Positions 13,356 through 19,087 of a stretch of DNA of 19,087 bases are shown in pieces (within the stretch, counting starts at the first letter, position 1; each line of letters opens with the position of its first letter). Origin of the DNA: Oscillospiraceae bacterium (GTDB lineage Bacteria; Bacillota; Clostridia; Oscillospirales; Acutalibacteraceae); the NCBI GenBank assembly GCA_902795765.1, contig CADBMQ010000114.1, positions 1-19,087 of the forward strand, in the 5' to 3' direction. A model generated the notes under the pieces. The model was given only the letters and a program-made list of their open reading frames with translations. It searched no databases and was not told the DNA's origin. A program made the translations under genes and the position numbers.

Positions 13356-14465
13356 ATGAAAAGATTGATTTGTTTAATTTTGACTATCGCTCTTGCATTT
13401 GCGGTTGTCTCATGTGGCGAAAGCAATTCTTCCACTCCGTCAACTCCAACGGGTGATTTCGACAACTCTGCGGCTTTTAAGCGAGTTCGTGAAATGGGTG
13501 TCGGCATCAACATCGGCAACACTATGGACGCTTGGCCGGGTGGCGACGAAACTGCTTGGGAATGTGAAAAAATTACTCCCGAACTTTTCAAGGCTATCAA
13601 AGAAAAGGGATTTAAAACTGTTCGCATTCCTGTTACATATTATAGAACTATCGGCTCTGCACCGAACTACACTATTAAAGCAGAGTGGCTCAGTCGTGTG
13701 CGTGAAGTTGTCAAAATGGCGGCTGACGAAGGCTTGTTCGTCATTACGAATATGCACCACGAAAACGATTGGTTGAAAACAAAATCCGACAACATCGAAA
13801 GTATGTGTGTCGAGTTCCGTGCTTGCTGGAAACAGATTGCGACAACACTTGCAGAGTTTGACGACAAAGTTATGTTCGAGTGTTTCAACGAAGTTCGTGA
13901 CGGTGATAACTGGAACGGCAATGACGAGTCATACGAAGTTATCAATCGTTTGCACAACATTTTTGTTGACGTAGTTCGCAAAACTGGTGGTAACAATGCG
14001 AAACGCTTTTTAATTCTCAACACCTATGCAGGTTCAAGTGCAACAACCGATATTTTAGGTTGGAAGGCTCCCGAACGTGAGCCGAACATAATTGCCGAAG
14101 TTCATTGCTATCAACCCGGCGACTTTTGTATGAGTTGGGGCAATGGTGTTTATAACAGCGAAGTTGTTCAGTCGAATTTAACTGATATTTTCAATGATTT
14201 GCAGACCTATTTTATTGATAGCGGTTATCCTGTTATCATCGGCGAATGTGGTTGCATTAACCGTAATAATTTGAAAGAGCGAGTTGAATATACTGCATTT
14301 TTCTCTCGCTTGTGCAAATTAAATGGTATCTGCCCGATTTGGTGGGACAACGGTTTGAGTGGTACGGATTTGAGAAAAGAAAACTTTGGTTTAATCAATC
14401 GTAAAACATACGAATGGACATTCCCTGAACTCGTTGATGCGTTTGTCAACACAAAAGTTGAGTAA
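13356..14465 (+). CDS. GH5-family endoglucanase, lipoprotein
   Basis: 369 residues. A lipoprotein signal peptide ends in the lipobox AVVSC with Cys20 as the lipid anchor, followed by a Ser/Thr/Pro linker and a single GH5 barrel. Visible hallmarks are GINIGNTMDAW (50-60), VRIPVTYY (89-96), the histidines of MHHEND (133-138), the acid/base Glu179 in CFNEVRD, HCYQP (250-254) and the nucleophile Glu297 in IIGECG. The NEVRD form differs from the NEP of many GH5 enzymes. It should cut beta-1,4-glucan or a related glucan at the cell surface. There is no carbohydrate-binding module or dockerin. The start has AAGGA about 10 bases upstream. Subfamily and exact substrate are not resolved. Confidence 0.9.
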   Translation: MKRLICLILTIALAFAVVSCGESNSSTPSTPTGDFDNSAAFKRVREMGVGINIGNTMDAWPGGDETAWECEKITPELFKAIKEKGFKTVRIPVTYYRTIGSAPNYTIKAEWLSRVREVVKMAADEGLFVITNMHHENDWLKTKSDNIESMCVEFRACWKQIATTLAEFDDKVMFECFNEVRDGDNWNGNDESYEVINRLHNIFVDVVRKTGGNNAKRFLILNTYAGSSATTDILGWKAPEREPNIIAEVHCYQPGDFCMSWGNGVYNSEVVQSNLTDIFNDLQTYFIDSGYPVIIGECGCINRNNLKERVEYTAFFSRLCKLNGICPIWWDNGLSGTDLRKENFGLINRKTYEWTFPELVDAFVNTKVE

Positions 14466-14500
14466 TAAAAGGTTTTTTAATCGTTCAAAAATATTTAATC

Positions 14501-14526
14501 TTTAATTAAGGTTTAGATAGTATAAT
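14501..14526 (+). promoter_or_regulatory. Promoter of the two-component operon with OmpR/PhoB-like direct repeats
   Basis: TATAAT at 14521-14526 has no good -35 box 17 bases upstream. Instead TTTAAT (14501-14506) and TTTAGA (14512-14517) form an 11-bp-period direct repeat, the spacing used by OmpR/PhoB-type regulators; another TTTAAT lies at 14494-14499 out of register. Autoregulation is a reasonable but unproven reading in such AT-rich DNA. Confidence 0.5.
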
Positions 14527-14558
14527 ATGTTTAGTAATTTAAAAATGAAGGTGATTTT

Positions 14559-15257
14559 ATGAGTAATAAAATTAAAGTAATGGTTGTCGATGATGACACA
14601 AATATATGTGAATATCTCCGTTTGTATCTTGAAAAAGAAGAATTTGATGTTATGGTGTGCCACGATGGTCAACAGGCGTTACAGAATTTTTCAAAATATT
14701 CTCCGTCGATAATTCTTCTCGATGTTATGATGCCTAACCTTGATGGCTGGCAGACCTGCCGTGAGATTAGAAAAGTTTCCGACGTGCCTGTTATTATGAT
14801 AACTGCAAAAGGCGAAACTTTCGATAAGGTTCTCGGTCTTGAAATCGGTGCAGATGATTATATTGTTAAGCCGTTCGAGGCAAAAGAGGTTATTGCTCGT
14901 GTTAAGGCGGTGCTTCGCAGAAGCAATCAGCAAGGCGATGACAATGTTAAGCGCGTTGAATATGACAAACTTATCATCAACCTTACCAACTACGAAATGA
15001 CTGTTGACGGCAAACAGGTTGACACTCCACCGAAGGAACTCGAACTCATCTATCATCTTGCGTCCAATCCCGACAAGGTTTACACCCGTGACCAACTTTT
15101 GGACGAGGTTTGGGGATTTGACTATTATGGCGATAGCCGCACCGTTGACGTTCACGTTAAGCGTTTGCGTGAGAAACTCGAAGGTGTTTCCGACCAATGG
15201 AGCCTTGAAACTGTTTGGGGCAGAGGCTATAAATTCAAAACAAATCCGAACGCATGA
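14559..15257 (+). CDS. Response regulator, OmpR/PhoB family
   Basis: 232 residues. The receiver domain (1-120) has the acidic pocket Asp11-13, the phosphorylation site Asp55 in LLDVMMPNLDGW, Thr in MITAKG and Lys in IVKPF. The winged-helix DNA-binding domain (about 135-230) ends in SRTVDVHVKRLREKL and WGRGYKF, typical of PhoB/WalR-type regulators. It acts as a transcription factor in the cytoplasm after phosphorylation by the partner kinase, whose ATG overlaps its stop. The start has GAAGGTG about 5-6 bases upstream. Target genes are unknown; the flanking protease and cell-surface genes make an envelope role plausible. Confidence 0.95.
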   Translation: MSNKIKVMVVDDDTNICEYLRLYLEKEEFDVMVCHDGQQALQNFSKYSPSIILLDVMMPNLDGWQTCREIRKVSDVPVIMITAKGETFDKVLGLEIGADDYIVKPFEAKEVIARVKAVLRRSNQQGDDNVKRVEYDKLIINLTNYEMTVDGKQVDTPPKELELIYHLASNPDKVYTRDQLLDEVWGFDYYGDSRTVDVHVKRLREKLEGVSDQWSLETVWGRGYKFKTNPNA

Positions 15258-16702
15258 AGATAAGAAACTCAATTTTCGCAAAGTATTTCACGATAACTGC
15301 GGCAATTCTTCTCTGCTCGTTTGTAATTTATAGTGCAATTTTGCTTGTGTATTCGAGAACTCAATGGCTTAATGATAAAAATGCCGTTCTCGGAAGAAAT
15401 GTTCATATTATCGCAGAACAGACCGAGCAATCGCTCAAAAGTTACAGTTTCAACCAACAGGCGAACCGACTTTTGGGTGTGTCCGCAGAAATTGTCGGTG
15501 CAGAAATTTTCATAGTCGATAAAAACGGCGAGTATATCGTTTGCAGTCACCCTAAAAATGAGGACTGCGCTCACAAAAATATTGTTGTGCCAAGCGAAAC
15601 GATGAAAACCTTGCTTTCGGGCGAAGATGTTTACGAATTTGGCAATCTCGGAAAATTGTATAACGGACGACACTATACAGTCGGTACGCCGATTTACTAC
15701 AACGGAAATGTTGCAGGTGCAGTTTTGGCAAGTGTGCCGAGTGCAGACCTTACAAACTACATCAGCGAACTCGTTAAAATCGTGCTTATCTGCTCGATTA
15801 TTGTTATACTTCTTGCGTTCGTTGCAATCTATGTCATAACTGCTCAACTTACTCGTCCTATCCGACTTATGGCACAAGCGGCTCGCAAACTTGAACAAGG
15901 TGAATTTATTCAAAGCATTCCGATTGAGAGCCGTGACGAAATCGGTCTTTTGAGCGAGGAGTTCAACCGTATGTCGAAGTCACTCGCTTCACTCGAAAAT
16001 ATGCGCAGAAGTTTTGTGTCGAGCGTGTCGCACGAGCTTAAAACTCCGATGACGACCATTTCGGGATTTATTGACGGCATTTTGGACGGCACAATTCCTC
16101 CCGAAAGACAAAACGAATATCTCCAAATCGTGTCTGCCGAGACAAAACGTCTTGCCCGACTTGTAAACTCAATGCTCCAACTCTCGAAACTCGAAAGCGA
16201 AGAGATGAAACTTAATATCAGCACGTTCAATGCGACCGATACTCTTCTTCGTATATTGTTCTCTTTCGAGCAGAAAATAGAGAATAAGAACATTGATATT
16301 CGTGGGCTTGATGATATTGAAACAGTCTATCTTGACGCAGATAACGACTTGATTTATCAGGTTATGTATAACATAATCGAAAATGCTGTGAAATTCACTC
16401 CGCAGAACGGGTATATTGAGTTTAGTTCTTATGAAGGCAAGGATAATAATGTCACATTTTCTATCAAGAACTCGGGTGACGGCTTGTCCGAGCAGGAACT
16501 CAACAAGATTTTCGAGCGTTTTTATAAAACCGATCGTTCGAGAAGTGAAGACAAGACAGGTATGGGATTTGGTCTTTATATCGTTAAAATGATTGTGAAA
16601 TTGCATGGCGGTAATATTCGTGCCACGAGTGTTTTAGGTGAGTACACTTGCTTTGAAGTGTCGCTTCCGTGCAAGTCGCAACAACATAAATTGCCGAGAT
16701 AA
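15254..16702 (+). CDS. Membrane sensor histidine kinase
   Basis: 482 residues. Two membrane helices (about 14-33 and 175-196) enclose an extracellular sensor of roughly 140 residues that ends in a PAS/Cache-like segment (FIVDKNGEYIVCSHP, GTPIYYNGNVAGAVLASVP). A HAMP linker (197-250) follows, then the dimerisation domain with His260 in SSVSHELKTPM, and an ATPase domain with the N box (IIENAVKF), the ERFYKTDRSR segment and GMGFGLYIVK. It autophosphorylates His260 and passes the phosphate to the regulator encoded upstream; the genes overlap by ATGA. The ligand of the sensor is unknown. Cys97 and Cys105 in the outer domain could form a disulphide, unusual for an anaerobe (inference). Confidence 0.95.
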   Translation: MKIRNSIFAKYFTITAAILLCSFVIYSAILLVYSRTQWLNDKNAVLGRNVHIIAEQTEQSLKSYSFNQQANRLLGVSAEIVGAEIFIVDKNGEYIVCSHPKNEDCAHKNIVVPSETMKTLLSGEDVYEFGNLGKLYNGRHYTVGTPIYYNGNVAGAVLASVPSADLTNYISELVKIVLICSIIVILLAFVAIYVITAQLTRPIRLMAQAARKLEQGEFIQSIPIESRDEIGLLSEEFNRMSKSLASLENMRRSFVSSVSHELKTPMTTISGFIDGILDGTIPPERQNEYLQIVSAETKRLARLVNSMLQLSKLESEEMKLNISTFNATDTLLRILFSFEQKIENKNIDIRGLDDIETVYLDADNDLIYQVMYNIIENAVKFTPQNGYIEFSSYEGKDNNVTFSIKNSGDGLSEQELNKIFERFYKTDRSRSEDKTGMGFGLYIVKMIVKLHGGNIRATSVLGEYTCFEVSLPCKSQQHKLPR

Positions 16703-16722
16703 CTTTGAAAGGATTTTTTAAT

Positions 16723-18264
16723 ATGAACGAATTTGACAACAACGAAAACTTTAATACCGATAGTGAAAAACCGATTGAAAACGGTGTTGAGCAACCTGTT
16801 GAACAGCCGATTGAAGTGACTGTGGAAACTGACGAGCAACAAAGCGAGCCAACTTTTACAGAGCCGACTTTCGCAGAGCCGACTTTTACAGAACAAAACG
16901 AGCAACAAAGTCAACCGACTCCACCTCAAAACAACTACTTCAATCCGTATCAACAAACACCTCCGCCACAAAATTTCAACAACGGCAACAAAAAATCGGG
17001 TACGGGATTTAAAATTTTCTGTTTGGTACTTGCCGCAGTTGTGCTTATAACTCTTGGCACGGGCGCAGGTTACCTTATCGGTGGTATGAACAAAAACAAC
17101 TCTCTGACTGCAAATGATGGTGTTGAAACAAAAGACTCGGGGGTTACTTTTACCGAAAACAAAGTTCCGCAAAAAGAGGGCATTTCTCCCGATGCGAATG
17201 GCAACTATACTGAATCACAGGTTGCCGAACTCGTTTCTCCGTCTGTCGTTTCAATCACAGTTTACACCGAGGATAAAAGCTCTCAATCAAGCGGTGCTCT
17301 CGCATCGGGTGTTATTATCGACAAAGAGGGTTACATTATCTCGAACGACCACATTTATTCGGGTATCCCGAACGCAAAATTCGTCATCACTCTCAGTGAT
17401 AACACAAGTTACCCCGCTACATTTGTTGCCGGTGACACCAAAAGTGACATCAGCGTTTTGAAAATGGAGGGTGCTAAAAATCTCACACCTGCTTCGTTTG
17501 GCGACTCAACATCAGTCAAAGAAGGCGACAAGGTTATTTCTATCGGCAATCCGTATGGTTTCTCGAACTCGGTTACTTCGGGTATTGTATCAAGTGCTAA
17601 CCGTCGTATTCGCAATGTAAATAATGACAAGGCTAACTCAAATTCGCAAACATCAAGTGGCTCTGCATACACTATGCGTGTTATCCAAACAGATGCCGCT
17701 TTGAACCATGGCTCTTCGGGCGGTGCGCTTGTTAATATGAAAGGTCAGATTGTCGGCATCAACTCTTCGAAGATTGTCGTTGACTCATACGAGGGTATCT
17801 GCTTCGCAATTCCGTCAAATGATGCAGTTAAAGTTGCAAAAAGCCTTACTGCAAATAAAAAGGTTGTTGGAAGAGCAAGACTCGGTATTTCCTATGTTGA
17901 GATGACAACTGCTTATGCGCTTGTCAACAAATGCCCGAGTGGACTTGTTATTGCGTCTATCGACACCGATAGTAGCCTTTACAACAAGGGCTTTGGCGAA
18001 AATGATATAATCACCGAAATCAACGGCAAGGCTATCACAACCGCAGACATTGCTCTCGATGTTATCGCCGACTCGAATGCAGGTGATACTGTTAAGTTGA
18101 AGATTTATTCGGCAAAGACACAACAATATAGCGAAGTTGATGTGAAACTGCTTGAAGATCAAAGTGTTTCGAGTTACAAGACACAGATTGACCAGAACAC
18201 CGAAGGCGATGAGGTAAGTCCGTTCAAACTTCAACCGACAACAACAAAAGCAAAAGCAAACTAA
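16723..18264 (+). CDS. htrA: HtrA/DegP-like S1C serine protease, membrane-anchored
   Basis: 513 residues. A Glu/Gln/Pro-rich, probably disordered cytoplasmic tail (1-90) is followed by one membrane helix (about 96-121) and an external trypsin-like domain with His210 (SNDHIYSG), Asp242 (KSDISVLK) and Ser332 (HGSSGGAL). A single PDZ domain (about 390-485) closes the protein. The catalytic motif is GSSGG rather than the usual GNSGG. Such proteases remove misfolded or surplus envelope proteins. I start at the ATG at 16723, 9 bases after AAAGGA; the frame is open from 16705 but without a better site. It follows the kinase stop by 20 bases, so it may be part of the two-component operon and a likely output of it. 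A strong terminator follows. Confidence 0.93.
   Translation: MNEFDNNENFNTDSEKPIENGVEQPVEQPIEVTVETDEQQSEPTFTEPTFAEPTFTEQNEQQSQPTPPQNNYFNPYQQTPPPQNFNNGNKKSGTGFKIFCLVLAAVVLITLGTGAGYLIGGMNKNNSLTANDGVETKDSGVTFTENKVPQKEGISPDANGNYTESQVAELVSPSVVSITVYTEDKSSQSSGALASGVIIDKEGYIISNDHIYSGIPNAKFVITLSDNTSYPATFVAGDTKSDISVLKMEGAKNLTPASFGDSTSVKEGDKVISIGNPYGFSNSVTSGIVSSANRRIRNVNNDKANSNSQTSSGSAYTMRVIQTDAALNHGSSGGALVNMKGQIVGINSSKIVVDSYEGICFAIPSNDAVKVAKSLTANKKVVGRARLGISYVEMTTAYALVNKCPSGLVIASIDTDSSLYNKGFGENDIITEINGKAITTADIALDVIADSNAGDTVKLKIYSAKTQQYSEVDVKLLEDQSVSSYKTQIDQNTEGDEVSPFKLQPTTTKAKAN
16846..16890 (+). repeat. Three 15-bp tandem repeats in the htrA N-terminal tail
   Basis: Three in-frame copies of GAGCC[A/G]ACTTT[T/C][A/G]CA (16846, 16861, 16876) encode EPTFT, EPTFA and EPTFT. 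They lie in the low-complexity cytoplasmic tail, so copy number could vary between strains without breaking the gene. Confidence 0.85.
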
Positions 18265-18271
18265 ATGATAC

Positions 18272-18307
18272 AAAAAAATCCCCGACTTTGAAAGTCGGGG
18301 ATTTTTT
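18272..18307. terminator. Bidirectional terminator between htrA and guaB
   Basis: ATCCCCGACTTT and AAAGTCGGGGAT form a perfect GC-rich stem around one central base, flanked by an A-run on the left and a T-run on the right. It therefore works for htrA on the plus strand and for the convergent IMP dehydrogenase gene on the minus strand. Confidence 0.95.
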
Positions 18308-18317
18308 ATTTTAAGCC

Positions 18318-19087
18318 TTATTTTATCGAGCCTGTTTTATCCTTTTGGATGACATCGTGAGCGCCACCCTCAACGATACTTGTGCTTGATACGAGTGTGA
18401 GTTTTGCCTTTTGTTGCAATTCACGAATGTTCAATGCACCACAGTTGCACATTGTCGACTTAACTTTTGAAAGCGACAAAGCAACGTTATCTTTAAGAGT
18501 ACCTGCATACGGAACGTAGGAATCGACACCCTCTTCGAACGACAATTTCTTATCACCGCCGAGGTCATATCTCTGCCAGTTTCTTGCACGAGCAGAGCCT
18601 TCGCCCCAATACTCTTTATAGTAAGTTCCACCGATATTAACCTTGGTTGTCGGGCTTTCATCGAAACGAGCGAAATATCTGCCGAGCATAACGAAATCTG
18701 CACCCATTGCAAGTGAAAGAGTGATATGGTGGTCATAAACAATACCACCGTCCGAGCATACGGGAACATAGATGCCTGTTTCCTCAAAATATTCGTCACG
18801 AGCCTTGCAAACCTCAATCAATGCTGTTGCCTGACCTCTACCGATACCCTTGGTTTCACGAGTGATACAAATTGAGCCACCACCGATACCAACTTTGATA
18901 AAGTCTGCACCACAGTCTGCCAAAAATCTAAATCCTTCTGCATCAACAACATTACCTGCGCCAACTTTGACGCTTTCACCGTAGTGCTCACGAATCCACA
19001 CGATTGTGAGTTTCTGCCACTCGGAAAATCCCTCTGACGAGTCGATACACAAAACATCTGCACCTGCTTCAACAAGTGCCGGAACAC
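18318..19087 (-). CDS. guaB: IMP dehydrogenase, C-terminal part (5' end outside the window)
   Basis: Catalyses NAD-dependent oxidation of IMP to XMP, the committed step of GMP synthesis. The visible 256 codons begin [21 protein letters not shown], then KVGAGNV, the catalytic loop [14 protein letters not shown] with the active cysteine, [24 protein letters not shown], and a flap region with [13 protein letters not shown]. There is an unusual segment [20 protein letters not shown] where many bacterial enzymes have the YRGMGS stretch. The frame is open to the right edge, so the true start and any CBS domains are not seen. It converges on htrA across a shared terminator. Confidence 0.93.
   Translation of the reverse strand, partial: VPALVEAGADVLCIDSSEGFSEWQKLTIVWIREHYGESVKVGAGNVVDAEGFRFLADCGADFIKVGIGGGSICITRETKGIGRGQATALIEVCKARDEYFEETGIYVPVCSDGGIVYDHHITLSLAMGADFVMLGRYFARFDESPTTKVNIGGTYYKEYWGEGSARARNWQRYDLGGDKKLSFEEGVDSYVPYAGTLKDNVALSLSKVKSTMCNCGALNIRELQQKAKLTLVSSTSIVEGGAHDVIQKDKTGSIK

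Noticed and set aside
13356..14465. GH5 gene as part of a cellulosome or polysaccharide-utilisation locus.
   Set aside because: There is no dockerin, cohesin, carbohydrate-binding module or sugar transporter nearby; it appears as a single lipoprotein enzyme.
15269..15913. Minus-strand open frame of 214 codons opposite the histidine kinase.
   Set aside because: Shadow of a well-supported kinase gene; no domain or ribosome binding site.
1..19087. Search for CRISPR arrays, insertion sequences, phage genes, toxin-antitoxin pairs or defence islands.
   Set aside because: Nothing of the kind was seen; gene content is housekeeping and regulatory throughout, and gene boundaries are tight.

Overview
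The window looks like chromosomal DNA of a strictly anaerobic, moderately AT-rich, Gram-positive member of the Clostridia, probably a gut or rumen Ruminococcaceae/Oscillospiraceae-type bacterium (inference). Signs seen in the sequence are strong purine-rich ribosome binding sites, near-consensus sigma-A promoters with 17-bp spacers, a tyrosine T-box leader, a TPP riboswitch on an ECF-type thiamine transporter, many iron-sulphur proteins, a lipoprotein endoglucanase, and a glutamate synthase split into separate subunits. There is no sign of phage, insertion sequences, CRISPR, tRNA or rRNA.

Left arm, minus strand (1-6483): one tightly packed nitrogen-assimilation operon. From its promoter it reads class II glutamine amidotransferase, FMN/Fe-S glutamate synthase core, four-cluster ferredoxin, FAD/NAD(P) oxidoreductase, GXGXG domain protein, glutamine synthetase, then the first 26 codons of what looks like an ANTAR-type antiterminator regulator cut by the window edge. 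Together these make a GS-GOGAT cycle. The short leader holds two mutually exclusive hairpins: an 8-bp stem with an A1/G4 hexaloop, as expected for an ANTAR target, and an 18-bp terminator-like hairpin. Two identical copies of AAATGAGC compete for the same GTTCATTT. With the regulator encoded at the distal end of the operon, this suggests a self-contained nitrogen antitermination circuit, and it is the most interesting item here.

Middle minus strand (6491-9502): corA-like metal transporter with its own promoter and a roughly 110-nt structured leader I could not assign to a family; then a tyrosine T-box and tyrS; then a small SLOG/DUF2493-type protein that seems to lack any ATG, GTG or TTG start in the right place; then a terminator.

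Right arm, plus strand (9513-18307): a back-to-back thiT promoter, TPP riboswitch and thiT; a terminator with the next promoter nested inside it; a HAD phosphatase overlapping a PflX-like radical SAM protein; a C-terminal-processing S41 protease and a GH5 lipoprotein cellulase; an OmpR/PhoB-type two-component system; and an HtrA-like membrane protease. The S41 protease, two-component system and HtrA protease form a cell-envelope theme. A bidirectional terminator separates htrA from a convergent IMP dehydrogenase gene truncated by the right edge.
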